Assembly (NCBI RefSeq): GCF_031458235.1
Contig: NZ_JAVDYB010000001.1
Span: forward strand, 8,519,001 to 8,583,000
DNA: 64,000 bases
Reading direction: 5' to 3'
DNA from: Catenuloplanes atrovinosus
Lineage (GTDB): Bacteria > Actinomycetota > Actinomycetes > Mycobacteriales > Micromonosporaceae
Both the position numbers and the translations under genes were made by a program. Of the stretch, positions 1-8,813 are shown piece after piece. The notes beneath the pieces are model-generated. The model searched no databases. It saw only the letters and a program-made list of their open reading frames with translations, and was not told where the DNA came from. Position 1 is the stretch's first letter, and the number at the start of each line of letters is the position of its first letter.

Positions 1-116
1 GCCGACTCCTCCGCCGTGGTCGCGTCCGCCCGCATGGACAGGCCGCCGAGCAGGGCGGTCGTCGCCAGGACCGCCACCGACATCGCCACCCAGCGCCAGC
101 GGTAGATGGTCCGCAT
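1..116 (-). CDS. secreted protein, N-terminal 38 residues only (runs off window)
   Basis: Only the first 38 codons lie in the window. The ATG at 116 follows a strong GGAGGTGAG ribosome site (about 118-128 on the minus strand). The visible protein has a basic start (MRTIYRWRW) and a hydrophobic core (MSVAVLATTALLGGL), so it looks like a signal peptide or membrane anchor followed by Ala/Thr-rich mature sequence. No function can be assigned. A perfect 17-bp inverted repeat sits in its leader, just upstream of the ribosome site. Confidence 0.7.
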   Translation of the reverse strand, partial: MRTIYRWRWVAMSVAVLATTALLGGLSMRADATTAEES

Positions 117-136
117 GCGCTCACCTCCGTGTTGTC

Positions 137-188
137 ACCGGTAGGGGCGGGCGAGTGTCTCCCCAGCCCTCCGCCCGCCCCTACCGGT
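137..188. repeat. perfect 17-bp inverted repeat in a divergent intergenic region
   Basis: Arms 137-153 and 172-188 are exact reverse complements (ACCGGTAGGGGCGGGCG), separated by an 18-nt loop. It lies 21 nt upstream of the ATG at 116, so a transcript of the minus-strand gene would carry it as a hairpin before the ribosome site. No T tract follows on either strand, so a 5'-UTR hairpin or operator fits better than a terminator. Confidence 0.6.
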
Positions 189-895
189 AGATCACTGTGC
201 CGGCGCGCCCGGTGGCCGCCGGGTGTCCCGCCGCGCCGCGCGACCGCCCGGCCGGCATCGGTTGACGACGCGACGGCGGTGCCGGCGGGCGGGCGGGAAC
301 TGGTGCACGGCCTCGTCCTTCGTCTGCTGTGGCGCCCGCCGGGCACCGTCGGCTGCCGCGGTGCCCGGCGGGCTCGGAGTTTCGGCTCTCGCGCCTGCGT
401 GGCGCTGAGAGAGAATCTGCCGGATCGCGCGGGCGCCGGTAATCCGTTGTCCGTGCGAGAAGATTGAGCGCTCACTCGTCCGGTCCGGCTGACCGGGTTA
501 CCCCGTTAGGGCTAACGTCCCACGTCGATGTGCGACGAACGGCTCGGTGGCGCGGGCGATCGGCGCGGCGCGCCGGTGGCTGGGTAGGGCTCGCGGTACA
601 ACGCCTTCAACTACGCGCCGCGCGGCCGGTGACGGCGGATGGCGCGGTGTCCGCCGACCCGGGGACGGCGGCACCGGCCGATGTGGATGAATGTCGCATT
701 TCGCCCACCTATGGAAGTCGATGGATCGCAGCCGTTGACGTGGCCGTAGCGTGTCTGCAACATTTGGCGCAGCTGGCTGCAAAATCTGTACAACAAGTCG
801 CCGGATATCAAACGAGTGATCGGAATACCGGCGCAGCATGCGCGCACGTACCCGAAATATCGGCACAAGTCGCCCTTCTCCACCGAAGGACCGCC
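189..895. other. intergenic region without a supported gene
   Basis: About 700 bases between two divergent genes. Reading frames here have no ribosome sites and no recognisable products. The stretch 660-880 is visibly less GC-rich and probably holds the promoter of the glucanase; a TTGACG (735-740) with a weak CAACAT 17 nt later (758-763) is the best pair I see. A short palindrome GTTAGGGCTAAC lies at 505-516. Confidence 0.4.
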
Positions 896-3868
896 ATGAG
901 ACATCGACTGGCCACGCTGCTGGCCGCCGCCGTCACCCTCACCTCGACCGTCCTCGTCGTACCGCCCGCCACCGCGGCACCCGTCAACCTCGCGCAGGGC
1001 AGGACGTTCACCGCGAGCAGCGGTAACGGCTCCTACACCGCGGCCAACGCCGGCGACGGCGACCAGGCCACCTATTGGGAGAGCGCGAGCAACGCCTGGC
1101 CACAGTGGATTCAGGTCGATCTGGGCGCCGCCGCCGCGGTCACCAGCGCGGTGCTCCGGCTGCCCGCCGGCTGGGAGGCCCGCACCCAGACCATCGCGGT
1201 GCAGGACGGCGCGACCGGCGCCACGCTCGCCGCCGCGGCCGGCCGCGCGTTCAGCCCCGGCAGCGGCAACACCGTGACGATCCCGCTCTCCGCCACCGTC
1301 CGCCAGCTGCGGCTGGTCGTCACCGGGAACACCGGCTGGCCCGCCGCGCAACTGTCCACCCTGGAGGTCTGGGGCGAGCGGCCCACCGAGCCGGACCCGG
1401 GCACGAACCTGGCGCAGGGCAAGCCGATCACCGGCTCGTCGGCGATCCACTCGTTCGCCGCGGCCAACGCGAACGACGGGAACGTCGCCACCTACTGGGA
1501 GAGCGCGGCCGGGGCGTACCCGGCCACGCTGACCGTGGCGCTCGGCGCGAACGCGTCGCTCACCTCGGTGACGGTCGCGCTCAACCCGGACGCCGCGTGG
1601 GCCGCCCGCACCCAGAACATCCAGGTCCTCGGCCGCGCCGCGGACGCGACCGCGTTCACCAGCCTGGCCGCGGCCGCGAACCGCGCGTTCGACCCGGCCA
1701 CCGGCAACACGGTGACCATCCCGGTCACGGGCACGGTCGCGGAGGTGCAGCTGCGGTTCACCTCCAACACCGGCGCGCCCGGCGCACAGGTCGCGGAGCT
1801 GCGCGTGTCCGGCACGCCGGTGGCGGAGCCGGCCAGCTCCGACCTGATCGCGTCGCCGGTGAGCTGGTCGCCGGCGAACCCGGCGGCCGGCGCCACGGTC
1901 TCGTTCACCGTCGCGATCAAGAACCAGGGCACGGTCGCGTCCGCGGCCGGCGCGCACGGGATCACGCTGACCGTCCTCAACGAGTCGGGCGCGGTGGTGC
2001 GTACCCTCACCGGCTCCTTCACCGGCGCGATCGCGCCCGGCGCGACCACGGCACCGGTGTCGCTCGGCACCTGGACCGCGGCCAACGGCCGCTGGACGGT
2101 CCGCGTGGTGCTCGCGGACGACGCCAACGAACTGGCCCCGAAGCGGGCGAACAACACCAGCGAGACACCGCTCATCCTGGGCGGCCGGGGCGCCACCATG
2201 CCGTACGCCATGTACGAGGCCGAGGACGGCCAGACCGGCGGCGGCGCGGCCGTGGTCGGCCCGAACCGCACGGTCGGCGACCTGGCCGGCGAGGCGTCCG
2301 GGCGGCGCGCGGTCACGCTGAACAGCACCGGCTCCTACGTCCAGTGGACCACCCGGGCCAGCACGAACACGCTGGTCACCCGGTTCTCCATCCCGGACGC
2401 GCCGGGCGGTGGCGGCACCACGTCCACGCTCAACATCTACGTCAACGGCACGTTCCTCAAGGCGATCACGCTGACCTCGCGGTACGCCTGGCTCTACGGC
2501 CCCGAGTCCGGCCCCAACAACAACCCGTCGTCCGGCCCGCCGCGGCACATCTACGACGAGGCGAACGTGCTGCTGGGCACCACGGTGCCGGCCGGCAGCA
2601 CGATCAAGCTGCAGAAGGACGCGGCGAACAGCGGCCCGTTCGCGATCGACTTCGTCAACCTGGAGCAGGCCACCGCCGCGCCGAACCCGGATCCGGCCCG
2701 GTACGCCGTACCGTCCGGCTTCACCCACCAGGACGTGCAGAACGCGCTGGACCGGGTGCGGATGGACACCACCGGCACGCTGATCGGCGTCTACCTGCCG
2801 AGCGGCGACTACCAGACCGGCTCGAAGTTCCAGGTGTACGGCAAGGCGGTCCGCGTGGTCGGCGCCGGCCCCTGGTTCACCCGGTTCCACGCCCCGGCCG
2901 GCCAGGAGAACACGGACGTGGGCTTCCGGTCCGAGGCGAGCGCGAACGGGTCGGTGTTCGCCGGGTTCGCGTACTTCGGCAACTACACCGCGCGGATCGA
3001 CGGGCCGGGCAAGGTGTTCGACTTCGCCAACCTGGCCAACCAGACCATCGACGACATCTGGGTCGAGCACATGGTGTGCCTCTACTGGGGCGCGAACACG
3101 GACAACATGGTCATCAAGAACTCGCGCATCCGGAACACGTTCGCGGACGGCGTGAACATGACCAACGGCAGCACCGGCAACCTGGTCTCGAACAACGACG
3201 CGCGCGCCACCGGCGACGACAGCTTCGCGCTGTTCTCCGCCATCGACGCGGGCGGTGCGGACGAGCGGGACAACGTCTACGAGAACCTGACCAGCACGCT
3301 GACCTGGCGGGCCGCGGGCATCGCGGTGTACGGCGGGTACGCCAACACGTTCCGCAACATCTACATCGCGGACACGCTGGTCTACTCCGGCATCACGATC
3401 AGCTCGCTGGACTTCGGCTACCCGATGAACGGCTTCGGCGCGGACCCGCCGACCCGGTTCGAGAACATCACGATCGTCCGCGCCGGCGGTCACTTCTGGG
3501 GCCAGCAGACGTTCCCCGCGATCTGGCTGTTCTCCGCCTCGAAGGTGTTCCAGGGCATCCGGATCAGCAACGTGGACATCATCGACCCGACGTACAGCGG
3601 GATCATGTTCCAGACCCAGTACAACGACGCCGGGCAGCCGGTGAACCCGATCACCGACACCGTGTTCACCAACATCTCGATCACCGGCGCCCGCAAGAGC
3701 GGCGACGCGTTCGACGCCAAGTCCGGCTTCGGCATCTGGGCCAACGAGATGCCCGAGGCCGGTCAGGGCCCGGCGGTCGGCGCGGTGACGTTCAACAACC
3801 TGCGGATGTCCGGCAACGCGCAGGACATCCGCAACACCACGCCGCTGCGCATCACGATCAATCCCTGA
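896..3868 (+). CDS. secreted GH87-type alpha-1,3-glucanase (mycodextranase) with two discoidin domains
   Basis: 990 aa. The ATG at 896 follows AAGGA at 886-890 and opens a clear signal peptide (about residues 1-28, ending PATAAP). Domains in order: two F5/8-type C (discoidin) carbohydrate-binding domains (about 29-160 and 170-310), a CARDB-like beta-sandwich (about 315-420), a CBM6/35-like module (about 435-590), and a right-handed beta-helix catalytic domain (about 599-990). Acidic residues D751, D774 and D775 (in FADG and GDDS) have the +23/+24 spacing I recall for the catalytic Asp triad of GH87 enzymes. The expected role is extracellular hydrolysis of fungal or biofilm alpha-1,3-glucan. 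The family call is from the fold and this triad, not from an alignment. A longer in-frame reading upstream lacks a ribosome site. Confidence 0.75.
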   Translation: MRHRLATLLAAAVTLTSTVLVVPPATAAPVNLAQGRTFTASSGNGSYTAANAGDGDQATYWESASNAWPQWIQVDLGAAAAVTSAVLRLPAGWEARTQTIAVQDGATGATLAAAAGRAFSPGSGNTVTIPLSATVRQLRLVVTGNTGWPAAQLSTLEVWGERPTEPDPGTNLAQGKPITGSSAIHSFAAANANDGNVATYWESAAGAYPATLTVALGANASLTSVTVALNPDAAWAARTQNIQVLGRAADATAFTSLAAAANRAFDPATGNTVTIPVTGTVAEVQLRFTSNTGAPGAQVAELRVSGTPVAEPASSDLIASPVSWSPANPAAGATVSFTVAIKNQGTVASAAGAHGITLTVLNESGAVVRTLTGSFTGAIAPGATTAPVSLGTWTAANGRWTVRVVLADDANELAPKRANNTSETPLILGGRGATMPYAMYEAEDGQTGGGAAVVGPNRTVGDLAGEASGRRAVTLNSTGSYVQWTTRASTNTLVTRFSIPDAPGGGGTTSTLNIYVNGTFLKAITLTSRYAWLYGPESGPNNNPSSGPPRHIYDEANVLLGTTVPAGSTIKLQKDAANSGPFAIDFVNLEQATAAPNPDPARYAVPSGFTHQDVQNALDRVRMDTTGTLIGVYLPSGDYQTGSKFQVYGKAVRVVGAGPWFTRFHAPAGQENTDVGFRSEASANGSVFAGFAYFGNYTARIDGPGKVFDFANLANQTIDDIWVEHMVCLYWGANTDNMVIKNSRIRNTFADGVNMTNGSTGNLVSNNDARATGDDSFALFSAIDAGGADERDNVYENLTSTLTWRAAGIAVYGGYANTFRNIYIADTLVYSGITISSLDFGYPMNGFGADPPTRFENITIVRAGGHFWGQQTFPAIWLFSASKVFQGIRISNVDIIDPTYSGIMFQTQYNDAGQPVNPITDTVFTNISITGARKSGDAFDAKSGFGIWANEMPEAGQGPAVGAVTFNNLRMSGNAQDIRNTTPLRITINP

Positions 3869-3877
3869 TCCGCCGAC

Positions 3878-3903
3878 GAGCCGCCGGGTCCGCCCGGCGG
3901 CTC
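3878..3903. terminator. hairpin between convergent genes
   Basis: An 11-bp perfect stem (3878-3888 / 3893-3903, GAGCCGCCGGG) with a TCCG loop lies between the glucanase stop and the kinase stop, and overlaps the last codons of the kinase. No long T tract. It probably serves both strands. Confidence 0.55.
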
Positions 3904-4849
3904 ACGGCTCCGCGCGGTGGCGGCCGGGGAACTCCAGGACGTCGGTGGCGTCGTCCCAGCCGGGCCCGTTCGCCACCTCGCGGACCAGCGGCGCCGTGCC
4001 GGCCAGCGGCACGTAGACCTGGGCGTCCACCGCCTCGGCCAGCAGCAGCGCCACGGCGAAGCTGGTCGGGCGCTCGTCCGGGTCGCGGGATATGCACTGG
4101 AGGCAGAGCTGGGCGACCTCGTCCGGCAGGCCGGCGATCGGCGGCAGCGGCGACGGGTCCACGCCCGGCGGGATCGCGTTCGGCGGCACGCCGGGCAGGT
4201 CGGACGGCGTCCAGGGCAGGCGCCGCGCGAGGCAGAGGTAGAGCAGCACACCGAGCGCGTAGACGTCGGCGGCGGGCGTGGCCGGCGTGATCGTGTCGGC
4301 CTCCAGGCGCTCGGGCGCGACGAACGCGGGCGTGCCGACGATGGTGCCGTCCAGGCCGGAGTCCGGCTCGCCGGCTATCGCGGCGATGCCGAAGTCGAGC
4401 ACCTTGACGCCGGCCGGGGTGAGGATGACGTTGGCGGGCTTGATGTCCCGGTGCACGATGCCGTGCACGTGCGCGGCGGCGAGCGCGGCCGCGACCTCGG
4501 CGCAGACGCGCACCGCGATCCGCCAGTCGATCGGGCCGGCGCGCAGGTGGTCGGCGAGCGTCTCGCCCTCGACCAGCTCCATCACGATGTACGGCGCGGG
4601 CTGTCCGGGCAGCACCGAGGACATGCCGAAGTCGTGCACGCTCGCCACGTTCGGGTGGGCGAGCCGGGCGGCCGAGCGCGCCTCGGTGCGCACCTGCTCG
4701 ACCACGGCGTCGGCCTCGGCCAGGTGCGGAGCGATCAGCTTGACCGCGACCGGGCGGTCCAGCACGTCATCGTGGCCGCGCCACACCTCGGACATTCCGC
4801 CCACGCCGATGCGGTGTTCGAGGCGGTAACGCTCGCCCAGAACGCGCAT
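3902..4849 (-). CDS. soluble Ser/Thr protein kinase (PknB-like catalytic domain)
   Basis: 315 aa, essentially a bare kinase domain with no transmembrane or PASTA segment. Visible motifs: Gly-rich loop GVGGMSEV (15-22), VAVK with Lys37, HRDIKPAN with the catalytic Asp135, DFG at 152-154, and an APE motif after the activation segment. It should phosphorylate Ser/Thr on cytosolic proteins. The ATG is preceded by AAGGAG at a 7-nt spacing. The MFS exporter gene ends 34 bases upstream on the same strand, so the two may be co-transcribed; a functional link is only inferred. No regulatory sensor domain can be seen. Confidence 0.9.
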   Translation of the reverse strand: MRVLGERYRLEHRIGVGGMSEVWRGHDDVLDRPVAVKLIAPHLAEADAVVEQVRTEARSAARLAHPNVASVHDFGMSSVLPGQPAPYIVMELVEGETLADHLRAGPIDWRIAVRVCAEVAAALAAAHVHGIVHRDIKPANVILTPAGVKVLDFGIAAIAGEPDSGLDGTIVGTPAFVAPERLEADTITPATPAADVYALGVLLYLCLARRLPWTPSDLPGVPPNAIPPGVDPSPLPPIAGLPDEVAQLCLQCISRDPDERPTSFAVALLLAEAVDAQVYVPLAGTAPLVREVANGPGWDDATDVLEFPGRHRAEP

Positions 4850-4883
4850 CCCGTACTCCTTCAGACATGAAACGGCCGCTAGA

Positions 4884-6098
4884 TCAGCTACCCGTTCGGG
4901 CCGTGGGCAAACCCGCCGCGAGGGGCGGTTGTGCGCGTTCCATCATTCGCGACACGGACAGGACGAGCAGGCCCGCGACGGAGAGAACCGCGCCCACCCA
5001 GGCGGTGGAGAGGTATCCGTACCCGGCCGCGATCACGACGCCGCCGAGCCAGGCCCCGGCCGCGTTGGCCAGGTTGAGCGCGGAGTGGTTGGAGCTGGCC
5101 GCGAGCGCGGGCGCGTCCGGCGAGGCCGCCATCAGACGCATGGTGAGCGCGGTGCCGATGACCTGGCAGGCCACGCCGATCAGGAAGATCAGCAGGACCG
5201 CGGCCGGGATCCAGGCCGCGGTGGTGGCGAAGAGCACCAGCACGGCCAGCATGCCGATCATGCCGCCGAACAGCGTACCCATGATGGAGTGGTCGGCCAG
5301 CCGGCCGCCGAGCAGCGTGCCGGCGGTCATGCCGACCCCGAAGACCGCCAGCACCCACGGCACGCCGGCGGCCGGCAGGCCGCTGACCTCGGTGAGCGTG
5401 GGCGAGACGTAGCTGTACACCGCGAACATGCCGCCGAACCCGACGATGCCGGTGACCAGCGCGAACCACACCTGCGGGCGGCGGAACGCGCCCAGCTCGG
5501 TGCGGATCGTGGCGTGCGCGGCGGCCGGCACGCGCGGCACCAGGAAGTGCACCGCCACCATGGTCAGCGCGCCGATCGCGGCGATCAGGCCGTACGCCAG
5601 GCGCCAGTGCACGTGCTGGCCGACCGCGGTCGCGGCCGGCACGCCGATGATGTTGGACACGGTCAGGCCCATCATCACGCCGGCCACCGCGCGGCCGGCC
5701 CGCTCCGGCGCGACCAGGCGCGCGGCCACCACGGACGCGATGCCGAAGTACGCGCCGTGCGGCAGCCCGGCGATGAACCGGGCCAGGTAGACCAGTGGCG
5801 CGTTCGGCGCGATCGCGGAGAGGCCATTGCCGGCCAGGAACGCGACCATCAGGCCGAGCAGCAGCAGCTTCCGGTCCAGCCTGGCGGTGAGCGCGGTGAT
5901 CAGGGGCGCGCCGACGACCACGCCGAGCGCGTACGCGCTGATGCCGTACCCCATCTCCGGGATGGAGACGTGCAGCGTGGCGGCCATCTCCGGCAGCAGC
6001 CCCATGGCCGCGAACTCGCTGGTGCCGATGCCGAAGCCGCCGAGCGCGACGGCGGTCAGCGCGATGCCGACCCGGCCTGATCTGATCTCCCCACCCAT
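4884..6098 (-). CDS. MFS transporter, DHA1-type drug/arabinose-efflux family
   Basis: 404 aa with about 12 hydrophobic helices. The N-terminal half has the DHA1-type signature GIGTSEFAAMGLLPEM, and the loop LTARLDRK matches motif A between TM2 and TM3. The family exports small molecules by proton antiport across the plasma membrane; the substrate cannot be read from sequence. It is divergent from the lipase gene (156 bases between starts). The kinase gene follows on the same strand. Confidence 0.85.
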   Translation of the reverse strand: MGGEIRSGRVGIALTAVALGGFGIGTSEFAAMGLLPEMAATLHVSIPEMGYGISAYALGVVVGAPLITALTARLDRKLLLLGLMVAFLAGNGLSAIAPNAPLVYLARFIAGLPHGAYFGIASVVAARLVAPERAGRAVAGVMMGLTVSNIIGVPAATAVGQHVHWRLAYGLIAAIGALTMVAVHFLVPRVPAAAHATIRTELGAFRRPQVWFALVTGIVGFGGMFAVYSYVSPTLTEVSGLPAAGVPWVLAVFGVGMTAGTLLGGRLADHSIMGTLFGGMIGMLAVLVLFATTAAWIPAAVLLIFLIGVACQVIGTALTMRLMAASPDAPALAASSNHSALNLANAAGAWLGGVVIAAGYGYLSTAWVGAVLSVAGLLVLSVSRMMERAQPPLAAGLPTARTGS

Positions 6099-6253
6099 GC
6101 CGGGATCGTGACAGCCGGAGCCGTTGCATTCATAGGACGACCGACACAGCGGACAATCAGTTCATGTTACTTGCGGGTAAAGGAAAAATCACCGTCTATC
6201 TTTGCTGGTAACGAGCCGCCTACGCTCTGCGCACCCCTCATGAGGAGGTTCGG

Positions 6254-7039
6254 ATGGGCAAGTGGGCACTCAGGCTCTCCGTCACCATCAGCACCGTCCT
6301 GGCCGCGATCACCGTCGGGCCGGCCGCGCACGCCGACGCCGCGGTCGACTACGTAGCGCTCGGCGACTCCTATTCGTCCGGCACCGGCGCCACCGGCGCG
6401 ACCGGTACCTGCATGCGCAGCCCCAACGGTTATCCGCAGCTGTGGGCGGACCGGAACGACCCGTCCTCGTTCGAGTTCGTCGCCTGCGGCGGCGCCACCA
6501 CGGACGACGTCCGCGCCACCCAGGTCGCCGCGCTCGACGACGGCACCGACCTGGTCACCATCACGATCGGCGGCAACGACGCCGGCTTCGCGACCGGCGC
6601 GATCTCCTGCGTGCTGGGCAGCGACGAGGTCTGCCTGGGCGTCGTCGAGGCCGCCCGGGTCTACATCCGCACCCAGCTGCCGGGCCGGCTCGACCGCACC
6701 TACGCGGACATCACCGGCCGGGCGCCGTCCGCGCAGGTGGTCGTGCTCGGCTACCCGCGACTGTTCGAGACCGGCGCCTGCCCGGGCGGGCTCAGCCTGG
6801 CCAAGCGCCGGGCGCTGAACGCCGCGGCCGACGACCTCGCCACCGTCACCCGGGAGCGGGCCGAGGCGGCCGGGCTGACCTGGGCGGACACCCGCCCGAT
6901 CTTCGCCGGCCACGGCGTCTGCTCGGCCACGCCGTGGATCAACCGGGTCAACCTGCTCAACCTGACCAGCACGTTCCACCCCAACAACGCGGGGTACGCC
7001 AGCGGCTACCTGCCCACGCTGGAGAGCGTGACGGGCTGA
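6254..7039 (+). CDS. secreted SGNH/GDSL-family lipase/esterase
   Basis: 261 aa, with a signal peptide of about 28 residues (ends AAHADA). Block I GDSYSSG carries the nucleophile Ser39; block III GGND is at 106-109 with oxyanion Asn108; the catalytic His242 is in STFHPNNAGY. Paired cysteines suggest disulfides as in the Streptomyces extracellular SGNH lipases. It should hydrolyse ester bonds outside the cell. The ATG follows GAGGAGG in the leader. A 14-bp hairpin terminator ends the unit. Confidence 0.88.
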   Translation: MGKWALRLSVTISTVLAAITVGPAAHADAAVDYVALGDSYSSGTGATGATGTCMRSPNGYPQLWADRNDPSSFEFVACGGATTDDVRATQVAALDDGTDLVTITIGGNDAGFATGAISCVLGSDEVCLGVVEAARVYIRTQLPGRLDRTYADITGRAPSAQVVVLGYPRLFETGACPGGLSLAKRRALNAAADDLATVTRERAEAAGLTWADTRPIFAGHGVCSATPWINRVNLLNLTSTFHPNNAGYASGYLPTLESVTG

Positions 7040-7044
7040 CCGGC

Positions 7045-7085
7045 ACCACCGCACGGGGGAGTTCGCGCTCCCCGTGCGGTGGTTT
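7045..7085 (+). terminator. intrinsic terminator of the lipase gene
   Basis: Perfect 14-bp stem (7045-7058 / 7070-7083) around an 11-nt loop, followed by a short T run. Confidence 0.75.
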
Positions 7086-7149
7086 AACGCGCCCGGAGCG
7101 GGGGGTATCGATGCGCCGCACCACCGAATCCGAACCCCCGGAGGAAACC

Positions 7150-7305
7150 ATGACGTTCCAGGCCGTCCTCTACGTCATAGCCGTGATCCTGCTGATCCTC
7201 GCCGCGCTGCCGATCGGCACCCGCGGCGTCTCGCTGGCCCTGCTGGGCGCCGCGTCCGCGCTGCTCGCCTACGCCTGGCCGACCATCACCGGCAGCGAGG
7301 CGTAG
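7150..7305 (+). CDS. small hydrophobic membrane protein, 51 aa
   Basis: 51 aa (MTFQAVLYVIAVILLILA...). The ATG at 7150 follows GGAGGAA at a good distance. Two hydrophobic helices (about 4-20 and 26-44) joined by a short PIGTRG turn predict an integral membrane hairpin. No function recognised. It is monocistronic between two hairpins. Strong ribosome site and membrane-like composition support translation. Confidence 0.65.
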   Translation: MTFQAVLYVIAVILLILAALPIGTRGVSLALLGAASALLAYAWPTITGSEA

Positions 7306-7319
7306 CGCCGCACAGACCC

Positions 7320-7373
7320 GTGGCGGGCGGGGCGGGCGCGGCACCCCCTCCGCGCGACCTCCCCGCCCGCCAC
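7320..7373 (+). terminator. long GC-rich hairpin after the small membrane protein
   Basis: A 13-bp perfect stem (7320-7332 / 7361-7373, GTGGCGGGCGGGG) with a 28-nt loop, starting 15 bases after the stop codon. No T tract, so termination is inferred from position only. Confidence 0.45.
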
Positions 7374-7483
7374 GTCCCGGGCCACCGAAGATCCGCTGCA
7401 CTCCGTCTTCACGGCGGACGGGAAATGTCGCAGGGATGTGCCAGACTGCGCACCGACGACATCCTGTGGGAGGACACACCAGC

Positions 7484-8068
7484 ATGACCGACCTTCAGCG
7501 GCTCCAGGCGACGCAGCAGTTCCACGTCCGGCAGCGCATCCGCCTCATGGTCAATCAGTACGAGGTTCGCGCGGTCAACGCGGACGGCTCCGAGGGCGAG
7601 ATGATCGCGTTCGCCCAGCAGAAGCGGATGGCGTTCAAGGAGCAGGTCACGCTCTACACGGACGACAGCAAGCAGGTCCCGGTGCTCGGCTTCAAGGCCC
7701 GGCAGATCATGGACCTGGGCGCGACCTACGACGTGACCGACCCGGGCGGCGCGCCGATCGGCCTGTTCCGCAAGGACTTCAAGGCCTCGCTGCTGCGCTC
7801 CACCTGGATCGTCGAGCAGCCGCACGTGGGCGAGGTCCGCGGTCAGGAGCGCAGCCAGCTGGTGGCGATCCTGCGCCGCTTCATCGACTCGCTCTCCTGG
7901 CTGCCGTACCACTTCGATTTCGTGACCCCGTCCGGCGAGGTCGTCTTCTCCGTGGTCAAGAAGTGGGGCCTCACCGACAAGTACGTGGTCACCGTGCCGA
8001 ACCCGCACATCGACCGCCGGCTGGTCATCGCGATGGCCGTGGCGCTGGACGCGCTGCAGTCCCGCTGA
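7484..8068 (+). CDS. LURP-one-related / scramblase-like beta-barrel protein
   Basis: 194 aa. The ATG at 7484 follows GGGAGGA (about 7468). The fold is suggested by the patterned beta-rich sequence: RQRIRLMVNQYEVR, the FAQQKRMAFKEQVTLYTD segment and the SLSWLPYHFDF region resemble the LURP-one/Tubby C-terminal-like family. No catalytic motif. These proteins are thought to bind lipid or act at the membrane, but the bacterial role is unknown. It is convergent with the heme oxygenase gene, with a 3-base gap. Confidence 0.65.
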   Translation: MTDLQRLQATQQFHVRQRIRLMVNQYEVRAVNADGSEGEMIAFAQQKRMAFKEQVTLYTDDSKQVPVLGFKARQIMDLGATYDVTDPGGAPIGLFRKDFKASLLRSTWIVEQPHVGEVRGQERSQLVAILRRFIDSLSWLPYHFDFVTPSGEVVFSVVKKWGLTDKYVVTVPNPHIDRRLVIAMAVALDALQSR

Positions 8069-8071
8069 TCC

Positions 8072-8725
8072 TCAGCTCGACGTGAGCCGGTGCAGGTCGG
8101 CGAAGACGCGGTTGTTCAGGTCGTAGGCGACCAGCACCTCGGCTATCAGCCGGTCCTGCACCGCCCGGTCCCACGGCGCGGCGTCCAGCAGCGCGCGGTA
8201 CCGGTTCTTGAACTCGTCCGGGTCGCCGAGCGTGTCGAAGCGGTAGAAGCGGGTCCCGTCGACCCCCAGGCCGTAGGCGGCACGCACGGCGTCCCCGATG
8301 TGGAAGCCGCCGGAGAGGTCCCCGAGGTAGCGGGTGTAGTGGTGCGCCACGAACCCGGCCGGGTCACCGAAGCAGGTGGCGGTCATCCGCGCGCGGTAAT
8401 CGAGGGTGCCGGGCGTCGCCTCGATCCGGTCCCGCCAGCCGGCGCCGAGCAGGAACTCCAGGTCCGCGACCAGCTCCGGCAGCCGGGTCAGCTCCGGCGC
8501 GGCGAACGGGCCGGCCACCGGGTCCGCGCGCATCACCTCGGCCGCGGACTCGAGCACCTCGTAGATGAAGTAGTGCTGCGCCACCAGCAGCGCGTAGCCC
8601 TCGCGGTCGAGCTGCCCGGAGGTGAGCGCGGCCAGGTAGCCGGCGCCCTCGGCGGAGCGGTGCGCCCGGCCGGTCTCCCTGCGCAGCCGCAGTGCGAAGG
8701 CCTGGTCGGTGTGCGTCGCGGTCAT
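8072..8725 (-). CDS. heme oxygenase (biliverdin-producing)
   Basis: 217 aa. Chosen start ATG at 8725 with an AGGAG about 10 bases upstream; a longer frame to 8806 lacks a ribosome site. Proximal heme ligand His22 is in RRETGRAHRSAE, and the flexible distal-helix motif GDLSGG is present, as in HmuO/PigA-type bacterial heme oxygenases. The reaction opens heme to biliverdin, CO and free iron for iron acquisition. No heme transporter or ferredoxin gene is adjacent. The following gene (flavin-dependent oxidoreductase) is on the same strand upstream, 88 bases away; cooperation is speculative. Confidence 0.88.
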   Translation of the reverse strand: MTATHTDQAFALRLRRETGRAHRSAEGAGYLAALTSGQLDREGYALLVAQHYFIYEVLESAAEVMRADPVAGPFAAPELTRLPELVADLEFLLGAGWRDRIEATPGTLDYRARMTATCFGDPAGFVAHHYTRYLGDLSGGFHIGDAVRAAYGLGVDGTRFYRFDTLGDPDEFKNRYRALLDAAPWDRAVQDRLIAEVLVAYDLNNRVFADLHRLTSS

Positions 8726-8813
8726 CTGCTGGCACTCCTGGCGTCCGGGGGTAGTTGTGCGCTCAATGGTGCTGGCTAGTCGCCGGGAGCGCCATACCCG
8801 CGGCAAGTAGAGA

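Noticed and set aside
611-3493. 960-codon open frame antisense to the glucanase
   Set aside because: Mirror frame of a high-GC gene; Arg/Val/Gly-rich with no domain or ribosome site.
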